Shown here piece after piece: positions 1 through 8,746 of a DNA stretch of 64,000 bases. Numbering within the stretch: the first letter of the stretch is position 1; every line of letters starts with the position of its first letter. The stretch spans positions 1-64,000 of the forward strand of contig JBEULE010000019.1 of assembly GCA_041287495.1 (NCBI GenBank). Reading direction: 5' to 3'. The position numbers and the translations under genes are program-made. The notes under the pieces are model-generated. The model saw nothing but the letters and a program-made list of their open reading frames with translations. It was not told where the DNA came from and did not search any database. The stretch comes from JAOABC01 sp041287495. GTDB taxonomy: Bacteria; Aquificota; Aquificia; Aquificales; Hydrogenothermaceae.

Positions 1-275
1 ACCAAATAACTTTTTAGTGGAGAGAAATCCCTATTAAAGGATTTCCCAAGAATAGGAAGTATAAGGGCTACCTCAGCAACTTGCCATTGTTTGTAATCAG
101 TCCAATACTGACCTCTCACCTGTTCCTTCCTTTGGTTTACAAGTTTTTGAGCCAATGACTCACTGCTAAGGTTTTTTAGCAATTTAATTGATTGCTTAAT
201 TTGCTTTATCTCTTTCTTTATAGGTTTCTGTTTATAAGTATTATTTTCATTGTTTAACTTATCTTCTCCAAACAT
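1..275 (-). CDS. Unrecognised protein, C-terminus cut by window edge
   Basis: An open frame on the minus strand starts at an ATG at 275 and runs off the left end of the window, giving 91 visible codons without a stop. The first 50 residues are very rich in Lys, Gln and Asn; the following part is more hydrophobic, with a WTDYKQWQVAEVALILP stretch. I do not recognise a family. A GAGG sits only one base before the ATG, so the true start may differ. It lies just downstream of gatA on the same strand but is separated from it by a hairpin that looks like a terminator. Confidence 0.45.
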   Translation of the reverse strand, partial: MFGEDKLNNENNTYKQKPIKKEIKQIKQSIKLLKNLSSESLAQKLVNQRKEQVRGQYWTDYKQWQVAEVALILPILGKSFNRDFSPLKSYL

Positions 276-330
276 CCCTCAAAGAATTTATTTAATTTTA
301 ATTTTAGGTTCTGAAAATAAAATTTTGATG

Positions 331-360
331 AAAAGGAGATAGGGAGAGAGTTCTCCCTAT
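331..360 (-). terminator. Probable intrinsic terminator after gatA
   Basis: A perfect 9-bp inverted repeat (339-347 with 352-360, 4-nt loop) lies directly after the gatA stop. On the minus strand it is followed by CTCCTTTT. It separates gatA from the partial gene at the left edge. Confidence 0.6.
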
Positions 361-363
361 ATG

Positions 364-1821
364 TTAGTAATTGAAAAATTGAAGTTTATAACCGGATAAA
401 TCCTCTACCTTTTTTGCCACATTTAGTATAGTGGCTTCATTAAAGGGCTTTCCTATTATCTGAAGTCCTATAGGTAAGTTATCCTTTAGGCCACATGGCA
501 CACTTATAGCTGGCACAGTAGCAAGATTTACTGAAACTGTAAATATATCTGACAGGTACATCTGTATTGGGTCAGAAGATTTTTCTCCGATTTTAAAGGC
601 AACATCCGGAGTAGTTGGAGTTATAATTACATCAACATTTTCAAAAGCATTCATAAAATCTTTGTATATTAATGTCCTTACTTTTTGAGCTTTTAGATAG
701 TAAGCATCATAGTATCCGGACGATAAAACATAAGTTCCTATCATTATTCTTCTCTTTACTTCTGGACCGAAACCTTCATCTCTGGTCTTTGAATACATCT
801 CTTCAAGGTCAGAGTAATGTTTAGTTCTATAGCCGTATCTAACACCGTCAAACCTTGCAAGGTTAGATGAAGCTTCAGAAGGAGCTATGATGTAGTATGT
901 TTCTATGGCATATTTTGTGTAGGGAAGTGATATCTCCTCTACAATAGCACCTTCCTTTTCAAGTTGTTTAACAACATTAAGAACTTTGTCCCTTATCTGA
1001 CTATCTAAATCTTCTGGAAAGTACTCTTTAGGGATACCTATCTTTAGACCTTTTATATCTCTGTTTAAAAACTTTGTAAAATCATCAACTGGAATATCCT
1101 TAGATGTTGAATCTCTTAGATCTTTTCCGGATATTACATTCATAAGTATTGCTGCATCTTCTACTGTTCTTGTTATAGGACCTATCTGGTCTAATGAAGA
1201 AGCAAAGGCAACAAGTCCATACCTTGAAACTCTACCGTAAGTTGGTTTTAACCCAACTACACCACAGAAAGCCGCCGGCTGTCTTATAGACCCTCCTGTA
1301 TCAGAGCCTAAGGAAGCTATAGATTCACCACTTGCAACAGAAGCAGCAGACCCTCCAGAAGACCCTCCTGGAACTCTATCTAAATCCCAAGGATTTTTTG
1401 TAGTGAAAAATGCAGAATTTTCTGTTGAAGAGCCCATAGCAAACTCATCTAAATTTGTCTTCCCAAAGAGTATATAGCCCTGTGATTTTAATTTTTCTAT
1501 AACAGTTGCATCGTAAACAGGAACAAAATTTTCAAGCATCTTTGAAGAACATGTAGTCCTTATACCTTTTGTTGATATATTATCCTTTATAGAAATTGGT
1601 AAACCAAAGATAGGTGGTATATTCTCTAATTTAGTAATCTCTTCATCTTTTTTCTTTGCCTGATCTAAAGCTATATCGTCTGTAGAAGTTACAAAAGCCT
1701 TTATTTTACTTTCTACCTGATTTTTTCTATCTATAACTGATTCTATAATCTCAGAAGGTTTAACTTCTTTTTTTCTAACTAATTCTGATAACTCTTTTAA
1801 ACTTTTCTCCCACAGTTTCAT
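364..1821 (-). CDS. gatA: Glutamyl/aspartyl-tRNA amidotransferase subunit A
   Basis: This is the amidase subunit of GatCAB, which releases ammonia from glutamine to convert Glu-tRNA(Gln) and Asp-tRNA(Asn) to the correct amidated forms in the cytoplasm. With the start at ATG 1821 (AGGAG upstream) it has 485 residues, normal for the family. The catalytic triad is visible: Lys79 in SIKDN, Ser154 in PGGSSGGSAA and nucleophile Ser178 in GSDTGGS. A TTG just before the ATG gives a one-residue longer but less likely start. Its ATG shares its A with the TGA of the upstream DksA-type gene, so the two are probably translationally coupled. gatC lies 52 kb away, so the operon is dispersed. Confidence 0.97.
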   Translation of the reverse strand: MKLWEKSLKELSELVRKKEVKPSEIIESVIDRKNQVESKIKAFVTSTDDIALDQAKKKDEEITKLENIPPIFGLPISIKDNISTKGIRTTCSSKMLENFVPVYDATVIEKLKSQGYILFGKTNLDEFAMGSSTENSAFFTTKNPWDLDRVPGGSSGGSAASVASGESIASLGSDTGGSIRQPAAFCGVVGLKPTYGRVSRYGLVAFASSLDQIGPITRTVEDAAILMNVISGKDLRDSTSKDIPVDDFTKFLNRDIKGLKIGIPKEYFPEDLDSQIRDKVLNVVKQLEKEGAIVEEISLPYTKYAIETYYIIAPSEASSNLARFDGVRYGYRTKHYSDLEEMYSKTRDEGFGPEVKRRIMIGTYVLSSGYYDAYYLKAQKVRTLIYKDFMNAFENVDVIITPTTPDVAFKIGEKSSDPIQMYLSDIFTVSVNLATVPAISVPCGLKDNLPIGLQIIGKPFNEATILNVAKKVEDLSGYKLQFFNY

Positions 1822-2267
1822 CAAAGTTCTCCTGCCTCTTCTTTTGAAGTTGGTTTTTCTTTTACTGAAAGATTATCAAAGTATTCTTTATATCTTGTAT
1901 CTGGTGTTGCTTTAATCTGCTCTAGTTCCTGTGCATGCTCTATACATAGAGTAGTCCAAGGAATAGCTTCAAGTCTCTCTTCCTCTATCTCTTTTCCGCA
2001 GACTTCACATAATCCGTAAGTTCCATCCTCTATCCTTTCAAGAGCTTGGTCTATCTGATTTAATATCTCTATTTCTATGTCTTCAAGCTGTCCTAATATT
2101 TCCTCTGTAATGTTTATTAAAGCATACTCTTCTAAATCTCGTGGCTGGGCAGATTGTTCTGCTAAAACTTTTTCTGTTTCTTCCTGTTTAAAAAATCTCT
2201 CTAAAATTTGTGCTCTCTTTTGTAGTAATAGCTTTCTAAATTTTTTAAGCTTTTCCTCATCCATCAT
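1821..2267 (-). CDS. DksA/TraR-type zinc-finger protein
   Basis: A 148-residue protein with a long charged, probably coiled-coil N-terminal half and a C-terminal zinc-finger motif CEVCGKEI...LCIEH. The last ligand position reads CxxH rather than the CxxC of E. coli DksA, as in YteA-like members. Family members bind RNA polymerase through the secondary channel or act as general stress regulators; which applies here cannot be told. It has two consecutive ATG codons at its start and overlaps gatA by one base. Confidence 0.85.
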   Translation of the reverse strand: MMDEEKLKKFRKLLLQKRAQILERFFKQEETEKVLAEQSAQPRDLEEYALINITEEILGQLEDIEIEILNQIDQALERIEDGTYGLCEVCGKEIEEERLEAIPWTTLCIEHAQELEQIKATPDTRYKEYFDNLSVKEKPTSKEEAGEL

Positions 2268-2369
2268 ATTTAAACCCTCTAAGTGTATATTTATTCAAAA
2301 TTATAGCACAAACAAAGGTCGTAAAAATGTTAAAATATGTTATCGTTTAATAAATAAAGAGGTTTTAAG

Positions 2370-2687
2370 TTGGAAAAATTAGTTATTTTTATACCTCTTT
2401 TTATTTTTGGGGTTATATCCGGTGTTATCTATTTCTGGCATATGTGGAAAAGTATAGGTGTTTACGGGACTCAAAAGGGTAAAGTTTTAATGAGTATGAT
2501 AGTGAGATTGCCCTTTCCAATAGGTGCCTCCCTATTAGGTTACCTTATAGGTAGGTTTGAAGGAATTATAGCTGTATTACTCGGTTTTACCACTTTTCAG
2601 ATAGTTTTTCTTGTTAAAAAGGGACAAGCTCTAAAAAGAGAGATGGAAGAAGAACTTAAAAGGGAGATAAATGAGAAGAAAGATTAG
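2370..2687 (+). CDS. Small two-helix membrane protein, possibly AtpR/AtpI-like
   Basis: A 105-residue protein starting at TTG 2370. It has two or three hydrophobic segments (about residues 4-24, 45-62 and 66-83) and a strongly charged C-terminus. The GVISGVIYFWHMWKS start and the RLPFPIGASLLGY centre resemble small subunits encoded with ATP synthase operons (AtpR/AtpI type), but no ATPase genes are nearby and I treat this as a resemblance only. It overlaps the next gene by 17 bases, and both are likely cotranscribed. Confidence 0.7.
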   Translation: MEKLVIFIPLFIFGVISGVIYFWHMWKSIGVYGTQKGKVLMSMIVRLPFPIGASLLGYLIGRFEGIIAVLLGFTTFQIVFLVKKGQALKREMEEELKREINEKKD

Positions 2688-3177
2688 ATTTTTATTATCA
2701 AAATTTGGTGAAAAATTATCCAACATAGATTATAGTCTTATAAATTTTCTGGAAAATTTTGACAAGATTATACATCTGTTTTTAGCCGTTCTTATCGTTT
2801 TTGTTGCTATCTCGATATTTGCTTGGTTTGTCCATGATGTTGTAAATCTTGCTAAAAATATTATTGAGTTTAAAAAAAATATAAGCTCAAGTGCTTTGAG
2901 ACTATTTGGAACTGCAATACTACTTTGGCCACTTTCTTCTCTGTTAAAAGCAGAGGTAATGTTTATAAAAGGTGGAAGGATATCTGCAAACCTGTTTATA
3001 GATGCTGCTATAGCAAGTTCAATAAGGTCTGTTTTAATGTCATCTGCAGAAGGTGAAGAGTTTATAGATATGTATAAATTTATCATAGCTATAGTAGCTC
3101 TTGCTGTAGTTAAGTTGTTAATAGTGTTTGCTGAAAATTTAGAAAGGAAGGAAAAAACTGATGATAGAAATATATGA
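2671..3177 (+). CDS. PsiE-like membrane protein
   Basis: A 168-residue protein with an N-terminal amphipathic part and about four membrane segments (near residues 31-60, 70-92, 100-118 and 128-148). The pattern of helices with a conserved-looking internal acidic loop resembles the phosphate-starvation-inducible PsiE family, whose biochemical role is unknown. The assignment rests on overall pattern, not on a catalytic motif. It overlaps both neighbours (17 bases each), suggesting translational coupling with the prepilin peptidase gene downstream. Confidence 0.65.
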   Translation: MRRKIRFLLSKFGEKLSNIDYSLINFLENFDKIIHLFLAVLIVFVAISIFAWFVHDVVNLAKNIIEFKKNISSSALRLFGTAILLWPLSSLLKAEVMFIKGGRISANLFIDAAIASSIRSVLMSSAEGEEFIDMYKFIIAIVALAVVKLLIVFAENLERKEKTDDRNI

Positions 3178-3952
3178 ATTATTAAAAATTATAGCGATTT
3201 TTATACTTGGATTATCGATAGGAAGTTTTCTAAATGTAGTGATTTACAGAATGCCAAGGGATATGAGTATAGTTTACCCTCCTTCAACATGTCCAAACTG
3301 TAAGAATAGGATAAAATGGTATGATAACATTCCAATTATATCTTACTTACTACTTAAAGGTAGATGTAGATTTTGCAAAGCTGATATAGGAATAAAGTAT
3401 CCAATTGTAGAGTTTTTTACAGGTGTTATGGCTGTTTTTACCTATCTTAAATTTGGGTTTGACCTTGAGTTTCTCTTTTACTTTTATTTTGTGTGTAGTA
3501 TGATAGCCCTTAGTTTTATAGATTTGGAGTTTAAAATCATTCCAGATAAAATAAACTTTTCTGGTGTGTTTGTAGGTTTAATATTCTCTATTGTAAAAGC
3601 TATAAAGTTTTCAAGTTTTGAGCCTATAATTGATGCCGTTTTAGGAAGTGTTATAGGTGCCGGATTTCTTTTTGCTATTGCTTATATGTATCTAAAATAC
3701 AGAGGGATAGAAGGTCTTGGAATGGGGGATGTAAAGCTCCTTGCATTTATAGGTATATACACAGGTTGGTTTGGTGCCCTATTTACGATTTTTTTAGGTT
3801 CATTGGTGGGAGCTATTGTAGGTATAGCTTTTATAAAGCTATCAAAGAAAGATTTCCATTATGAAATACCATTTGGACCTTTTCTGGCTTTAGCTGGTAC
3901 TTTATACATATTTTTTGGAGATTATATAAAACAAATATACTTTGGAAGTTAA
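3161..3952 (+). CDS. pilD: Type IV prepilin peptidase / N-methyltransferase
   Basis: This inner-membrane aspartyl protease (family A24) cleaves prepilin leaders and methylates the new N-terminus. At 263 residues it has the usual length. The cytoplasmic zinc-binding loop shows CPNC...CRFC in the first 70 residues. The two catalytic aspartates are visible in SFIDLEFKIIPD and in GMGDVK, between multiple membrane helices. Type IV pilus function is supported by pilT at 52-53 kb in the same window. No pilin gene is adjacent. Confidence 0.93.
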   Translation: MIEIYELLKIIAIFILGLSIGSFLNVVIYRMPRDMSIVYPPSTCPNCKNRIKWYDNIPIISYLLLKGRCRFCKADIGIKYPIVEFFTGVMAVFTYLKFGFDLEFLFYFYFVCSMIALSFIDLEFKIIPDKINFSGVFVGLIFSIVKAIKFSSFEPIIDAVLGSVIGAGFLFAIAYMYLKYRGIEGLGMGDVKLLAFIGIYTGWFGALFTIFLGSLVGAIVGIAFIKLSKKDFHYEIPFGPFLALAGTLYIFFGDYIKQIYFGS

Positions 3953-3954
3953 GA

Positions 3955-4272
3955 ATGGAGATAAAATACAAAGTTTGGCTAGAAAAAGACGGTGAGATTA
4001 TCATTGGTCAAGGTAGGGAGCTTTTACTGAGGTATATTGATAAAACTGGCTCAATTTTACAGGCTTCTAAGATGCTTAACATAAACTACAGAAAAGCACT
4101 CTACTACATAAGAGCTACAGAAGAGAGGTTAGGGAAAAAACTTGTTGAAAGTCACAGAGGTGGTTATAACAGAGGTGGTTCTGTTCTTACAGAAGATGCA
4201 AAGAAATTACTAAGAGACTACGAAAATATTGTAAAAGAGTTTGAAAAAGTAAAGAAAAAGTTTGAAAAATGA
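3955..4272 (+). CDS. ModE-type winged-helix DNA-binding protein
   Basis: A 105-residue protein made almost only of the LysR/ModE-type winged-helix domain: GRELLLRYIDKTGSILQAS, then MLNINYRKALYYIRATEERLGKKLV. ModE normally carries C-terminal molybdate-binding (molbindin) domains; these are absent here, so direct molybdate sensing is not expected. The window does contain moaA and moeA. Translation starts two bases after the pilD stop, so it is probably in that operon. Confidence 0.8.
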   Translation: MEIKYKVWLEKDGEIIIGQGRELLLRYIDKTGSILQASKMLNINYRKALYYIRATEERLGKKLVESHRGGYNRGGSVLTEDAKKLLRDYENIVKEFEKVKKKFEK

Positions 4273-4607
4273 GCTTAATACAGAAGAGAAAGATATACTT
4301 TGCCGGACTTTTTAGTGTTATCGTATTTTTTGCAATTTTGATAATACTTAAAATTCCCATTATACATAGTTTAGATGATTTTGGTTTTTATATTATCATC
4401 TTCAGTTCAATAACTCCGGCTACTTTACTATTTCTTAGAGATGTTAATTTTAAGAAAAAAGTTTTAATATCATATCTTCCGGCTATTTTAGGATTTATAC
4501 TTTCACTGTTATATAACAATAGCCTTTATTTTTTAATCTCTTTTCCTATATTTTTCCTTAACTTTATAGTAATATTCCCAAGGAGTAAAGATGGAAAACT
4601 ATCTTGA
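4269..4607 (+). CDS. Small hydrophobic membrane protein of unknown function
   Basis: A 112-residue protein with four predicted membrane segments and few charged residues apart from short Lys/Arg-rich turns. I recognise no family. It overlaps the ModE-like gene by 4 bases (ATGA) and the heptose adenylyltransferase gene by 17, so it belongs to the same compact transcription unit. Confidence 0.7.
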   Translation: MSLIQKRKIYFAGLFSVIVFFAILIILKIPIIHSLDDFGFYIIIFSSITPATLLFLRDVNFKKKVLISYLPAILGFILSLLYNNSLYFLISFPIFFLNFIVIFPRSKDGKLS

Positions 4608-5049
4608 TGTTGTAAAGAAATTAAGAGAGGAAGGAAAGAGGATAGTTTTTACAAACGGCTGTTTTGACATTATACACGCTGGACATGTTGATTATCTTGA
4701 AAAAGCAAAATCATTAGGAGATTTTCTGATAGTAGGGTTAAACAGTGATGAATCTGTAAGAAGATTAAAAGGGAAAGAAAGACCAGTAAATCCTCAAGAC
4801 CAAAGAAAGAAAGTTCTTGAAGCCTTAAAACCTGTAGATATGGTTATTATATTTGATGAGGATACACCGGAGAGACTTATAAAAGAGATAAAGCCGGATA
4901 TTTTAGTAAAAGGTGGAGATTGGAAGATAGAGAATATAGTTGGTGCAGATTTTGTTATGTCTTATGGAGGTAAAGTTTATACGATAGATTTTGTCTATAA
5001 CACATCAACAACAAAGATAATCCAAAAGGTAAAAAATGGGTCTAGCTAA
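4591..5049 (+). CDS. rfaE2: D-glycero-beta-D-manno-heptose 1-phosphate adenylyltransferase
   Basis: This nucleotidyltransferase activates heptose-1-phosphate with ATP to make ADP-heptose for the lipopolysaccharide inner core. The 152 residues correspond to the C-terminal domain of E. coli HldE as a stand-alone enzyme. Visible motifs are TNGCFDIIHAGH (HxGH nucleotide-binding site) and VKGGDW, and the C-terminus has TSTTKII. It overlaps pgsA by 14 bases, so two envelope biosynthesis genes are coupled. The partner kinase domain is not in this window. Confidence 0.93.
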   Translation: MENYLDVVKKLREEGKRIVFTNGCFDIIHAGHVDYLEKAKSLGDFLIVGLNSDESVRRLKGKERPVNPQDQRKKVLEALKPVDMVIIFDEDTPERLIKEIKPDILVKGGDWKIENIVGADFVMSYGGKVYTIDFVYNTSTTKIIQKVKNGSS

Positions 5050-5596
5050 CAAACTCACCATTTTAAGGATATTTTTGGTTCCAGTTTTTATAATCTTAAT
5101 AGGATACTCTCAACCTCTGTATGCCCTTATAGTCTTTGTTATAGCCGGACTTACAGATGCAATAGATGGGTATATTGCAAGAAAGAGAAATGAGATAACC
5201 CAATTTGGTAAGATTATTGACCCTATTGCAGATAAAACTCTTCTACTTTCTGCATTTATATTTATCTACAACGGTAATCTTCCGTATAAATTTCCATTTT
5301 GGTTTGTTGTTCTCGTAATATCAAGGGATACCTATATCTTAGCAGGAAGTTTTCTTATATACCTTATAAAAGGAAGTTTAAAAGTAAGTCCTTCCATATT
5401 TGGCAAATTAACAACATTCTTACAGATAACCACTGTAATTTATGTTTTATTTGTTAACACAAATCCAGACATTTTTAACATCTATCTATACGATATCTTG
5501 ATAGGATTAACTGTATTTATGATGGTTTTATCTATTCTCAGATACAGCTACGATGGATTTAATCAGCTTAACTCTTCTTTAAAAGAAAATCACTGA
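5036..5596 (+). CDS. pgsA: CDP-diacylglycerol-glycerol-3-phosphate phosphatidyltransferase
   Basis: This integral membrane enzyme makes phosphatidylglycerophosphate from CDP-diacylglycerol and glycerol-3-phosphate. The CDP-alcohol phosphotransferase signature DAIDGYIAR...GKIIDPIAD is present near residues 38-63, with about five membrane segments overall. At 186 residues it has the normal length. The next enzyme in the pathway, PgpA, is encoded at 35.6-36.0 kb. It ends convergently with dapE, with a 29-base overlap. Confidence 0.94.
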   Translation: MGLANKLTILRIFLVPVFIILIGYSQPLYALIVFVIAGLTDAIDGYIARKRNEITQFGKIIDPIADKTLLLSAFIFIYNGNLPYKFPFWFVVLVISRDTYILAGSFLIYLIKGSLKVSPSIFGKLTTFLQITTVIYVLFVNTNPDIFNIYLYDILIGLTVFMMVLSILRYSYDGFNQLNSSLKENH

Positions 5597-6629
5597 AGAT
5601 TTCAAAAGATTTAATAAGGTTTTCTATAGGAATATACTCATTTCTTTGGTGGGCTTGGGCCGGGTCTCCCGGTCCAAAATTTACAGCATCTATACCATAC
5701 TGACTTAATCTTCCAACATCTGTCCAAGCCTGTTTTGCTTCAACTTTCAAACTGTATCTACTTACAAAATCTTTAAGTATAGGATTATCTTTACAAACTT
5801 TCCCGGAAGGAGATAAATCTGTAAACTCAACTTCCACATCTTCTCCAACAAACTTTAAAAAATCTTCTTTTGCTTCTTCAATTGATTTACCGGGAGCAAA
5901 TCTGTAATTTATGTTTAATCTGAACTCTTCCGGAATTATATTTCTTCCTCCAGAAAATTGACACATTGTAGCATTCATAACTTCATAATATTTAAGACCG
6001 TCAAAATCGTACTCAATCCTATCAAATTCTGCCAATTTTTTTAACAAACTATGAGCTTTATGAATAGCGTTATCTCCTTCCCAAGGTCTTGCAGAGTGGG
6101 CTCTTTTCCCTTTAAAAATAACCCAAGCATGCATAGTCCCAAGGCAACCCATCTGTATATTGTTGTTTGTAGGTTCCAGTGCAAAAACCAAATCTGATTT
6201 TTGGATTATATCAAAATTTTTTAGAAGTGGTTCTAAACCGTTATCATTATAAGGACCTTCCTCTTTCTCATAAAACACATAAATAAGATTGTATTCACTC
6301 TCTCTATCTTTAAAAAACTCAACAAGAGACATCATAACAGCTAATCCACCTTTCATATCACTGGCACCAAGTCCGTATATCTTTCCGTCTATAATCTGAC
6401 CGGTAAAGTCATTACTTCCTGGAACTGTATCAAGATGTCCCAGCAAACATACAATTTTTTTACCTTCATCAAAATCTGAGTAAGATATCAAAGAATTACT
6501 GTATCTTATAACATTCTTTAGATAACTTTTTAAAAAACTTTCCAAATAGTCAGCTATCTCTCTCTCATTACCTATAACAGAGTTAATTTTAACAAGATTA
6601 ACCGTATGGTTTATAAGAGTTTCTCTCAT
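5568..6629 (-). CDS. dapE: Succinyl-diaminopimelate desuccinylase-type M20 peptidase
   Basis: An M20-family zinc hydrolase that most likely removes succinate from N-succinyl-LL-diaminopimelate in lysine and peptidoglycan synthesis. Metal and catalytic residues are visible: LLGHLDTVPG (His and Asp), GASDMKGG (Asp), YEKEEGP (Glu-Glu pair) and a C-terminal AHQRNE (His). The 353 residues match the family. Other M20 enzymes, such as acetylornithine deacetylase, look similar. Its start overlaps the iclR-type gene by 4 bases (ATGA), which is unusual for dapE. Confidence 0.85.
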   Translation of the reverse strand: MRETLINHTVNLVKINSVIGNEREIADYLESFLKSYLKNVIRYSNSLISYSDFDEGKKIVCLLGHLDTVPGSNDFTGQIIDGKIYGLGASDMKGGLAVMMSLVEFFKDRESEYNLIYVFYEKEEGPYNDNGLEPLLKNFDIIQKSDLVFALEPTNNNIQMGCLGTMHAWVIFKGKRAHSARPWEGDNAIHKAHSLLKKLAEFDRIEYDFDGLKYYEVMNATMCQFSGGRNIIPEEFRLNINYRFAPGKSIEEAKEDFLKFVGEDVEVEFTDLSPSGKVCKDNPILKDFVSRYSLKVEAKQAWTDVGRLSQYGIDAVNFGPGDPAQAHQRNEYIPIENLIKSFEIFSDFLLKKS

Positions 6630-7420
6630 AACTGGATTTCCTTTGAATAACCTAACTTTTCAGACAGTTCGTTAGACACTTCTAAAAATAGATCTTTCAT
6701 CTTTCCGTGAAGTAAATTAAAAGGTAATCTAAATGAAGGTGCAGACAGAGTTATAGCAGCTACAACATCTGCTGTATAGTTTCTCACAGGAACAGAGATA
6801 CATCTTACCTCTTTTTCCCATTCTTCATTGTCTATAGCATATCCTCTCTTCCTAGTTTCTTCAATCTCCTGAAGAAGTTTTTCTTTTTCTGTAATCGTAT
6901 TTTCAGTAAATTTCTCAAGTTTAACTTCTTTGAAGAACTCATCTAAATCTTCCTTGTCCATATAGGCAAGATGAATTTTTCCAGAAGCGGAAGCATACAT
7001 AGGTAGAAGTCTTCCAACCCTTGATTTAACTACAACATCTCTATTGACTTCATAGGCATCAATATAAACTATTTCAAAATTACTTTTTGCTGCAAGATAA
7101 ACATTTTCATTAAATTCCGTAGCAAGTTTCTGAAGGTAAGGTCTTGCCTGTCTTCTTATCTCAGCATGTAAAAGGTAAGACTGACCAAGCTCAAAGTTTT
7201 TTATTCCAAGTGCATACATCTTTTTTCTTTTATTGTAATTTATATAACCTCTGATAATTAAAATCTCAAGAATCTTTTCTAATGTTTGTGGAGAAACAAG
7301 AAATTTCTCTTCTAAATCTTTAAGTTTTACAATATTTTTCTTAGCTATATAAAAGAGGATATCAAAGGCAAGATCTACATTTTGAACTATATAATCTGAT
7401 TTGTCTCTTTTACGATACAT
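6626..7420 (-). CDS. IclR-family transcriptional regulator
   Basis: A 264-residue regulator. Residues about 10-75 form the N-terminal winged helix (LAFDILFYIAKKNIVKLKDLE). The remainder is the IclR effector-binding domain with PYLQKLATEFNENVYLA, MYASASGKIHLAYM and the RCISVPV segment. Family members usually control catabolic genes in response to a small ligand. It is coupled by a 4-base overlap to dapE, so it may regulate that gene, but the ligand cannot be read from the sequence. Confidence 0.9.
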   Translation of the reverse strand: MYRKRDKSDYIVQNVDLAFDILFYIAKKNIVKLKDLEEKFLVSPQTLEKILEILIIRGYINYNKRKKMYALGIKNFELGQSYLLHAEIRRQARPYLQKLATEFNENVYLAAKSNFEIVYIDAYEVNRDVVVKSRVGRLLPMYASASGKIHLAYMDKEDLDEFFKEVKLEKFTENTITEKEKLLQEIEETRKRGYAIDNEEWEKEVRCISVPVRNYTADVVAAITLSAPSFRLPFNLLHGKMKDLFLEVSNELSEKLGYSKEIQL

Positions 7421-7450
7421 TTTTTCCCATTTTGATTTTTTAATAAAAAG

Positions 7451-7526
7451 CGGAGCCGACGGGATTCGAACCCGCGACCTCCTGCGTGACAGGCAGGCGT
7501 TCTGGGCCGAGCTGAACTACGGCTCC
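7451..7526 (-). tRNA. tRNA-Asp (GTC)
   Basis: The minus strand folds into a full cloverleaf: acceptor GGAGCCG/CGGCTCC, D stem GTTC/GAAC, anticodon stem CCTGC/GCAGG with loop CTGTCAC (anticodon GTC), T loop TTCGAAT. The discriminator base is G, as expected for tRNA-Asp. CCA is not encoded. Confidence 0.97.
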
Positions 7527-7534
7527 GTTTTTAA

Positions 7535-7608
7535 TGGGCGGTAGAGGAGTCGAACCTCTGACCCCCTCCTTGTAAGGGAGGTGCTCTGGCCAGCTGAGCT
7601 AACCGCCC
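7535..7608 (-). tRNA. tRNA-Val (TAC)
   Basis: The minus strand gives acceptor GGGCGGT/ACCGCCC, D stem GCTC/GAGC, anticodon stem CCTCC/GGAGG with loop CTTACAA (anticodon TAC), T stem AGAGG/CCTCT and discriminator A. It lies 8 bases from the tRNA-Asp gene, and the two are probably one transcript. Confidence 0.97.
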
Positions 7609-7654
7609 AATGGAAGAAATATTATATTACAATTTTTATCTTAATGCAAGAGGT

Positions 7655-8728
7655 TTATAATCTCTTGATTATAGCCTCTACCATCTCTACTGTCCCAACT
7701 TTCTTTGTTCCTATAAACCAGATATCTGGAGTCCTGTATCCATCTTCAAGGGTTTTTTCAACAGCTCTTTCTATATCTCTAGCAGCTTCCGGTAAATTAC
7801 AGGTAAGTTCAAGCATCATAGCAGCAGATAATATCGTAGCTATTGGATTTGCTACTCCTTTACCTGCTATATCTGGAGCAGACCCGTGTATAGGTTCATA
7901 GAAAGCGTATCTTTCACCTATACTTGCAGATGGTAACATTCCAAGACTTCCAGTTAAAGCTCCGGCTTCATCTGAGATTATATCTCCGAATATATTTCCG
8001 GTCACTATAACATCAAAATCCTTTGGTCTTCTTATTAACTGCATAGCACAGTTATCAACATACATATGTTCAAGTTCTACATCAGAGTAATCTGCATGGA
8101 CTTCGTTTACTATCTCTCTCCAAAGACCACTAACTTCAAGGACATTGGCTTTATCAACACTTGTGACTTTATTTCTTCTCTTTCTTGCAATTTCAAATGC
8201 AAGTTTTGCTATTCTTTTAACTTCATGTTCATAATATATCATCGTGTTATATCCAACTCTTTCACCGTTTCTAACTTCTATACCCCTTGGCTCTCCAAAA
8301 TATACATCCCCAGTAAGTTCCCTTAAAACTACAAGGTCAACTCCTTTAATTATTGATTCTTTTAGAGGAGATGAATCAAGTAAAGGAGTGTAGGCCTTTG
8401 CTGGTCTTATGTTTGCATAGAGGTTTAACTCTTTTCTTATCCTCAACAATCCCTTTTCAGGTCTTTTATCTGTAGGAAGGTTATCCCACTTATCTCCACC
8501 GACTGCTCCAAAAAGTATAGCATCACTTTCTTTACATATCTTTAATGTTTCCTCCGGAAGTGGGTCTCCTGTCTCATCTATAGCTGCTCCTCCAACAAGT
8601 CCATACTTGTATTCAAATTCAATGTTATACTTCTTCTCAATAACATCTAAAACTCTTATAGCTGCATCAATAATCTCAGGACCTATTCCATCTCCAGGTA
8701 AAACTGCAATTTTAAAAGTTTTCTTCAT
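7655..8728 (-). CDS. leuB: 3-isopropylmalate dehydrogenase
   Basis: This cytoplasmic enzyme oxidatively decarboxylates 3-isopropylmalate with NAD in leucine synthesis. The 357-residue length is typical. It shows the leuB signature LRELTGDVYFGEPR, the metal-binding region with GDIISDEAG, and an NAD site HGSAPDIAGKGVANP. The start at 8728 has a strong AGGAGG. It is followed on the same strand by the two tRNA genes and is preceded by nadC. Confidence 0.97.
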   Translation of the reverse strand: MKKTFKIAVLPGDGIGPEIIDAAIRVLDVIEKKYNIEFEYKYGLVGGAAIDETGDPLPEETLKICKESDAILFGAVGGDKWDNLPTDKRPEKGLLRIRKELNLYANIRPAKAYTPLLDSSPLKESIIKGVDLVVLRELTGDVYFGEPRGIEVRNGERVGYNTMIYYEHEVKRIAKLAFEIARKRRNKVTSVDKANVLEVSGLWREIVNEVHADYSDVELEHMYVDNCAMQLIRRPKDFDVIVTGNIFGDIISDEAGALTGSLGMLPSASIGERYAFYEPIHGSAPDIAGKGVANPIATILSAAMMLELTCNLPEAARDIERAVEKTLEDGYRTPDIWFIGTKKVGTVEMVEAIIKRL

Positions 8729-8746
8729 AACTACCTCCTGTATTTG

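Noticed and set aside
2730..3086. Open frame antisense to the PsiE-like gene
   Set aside because: Shadow of a membrane protein gene; similar shadows across the window were left out for the same reason.
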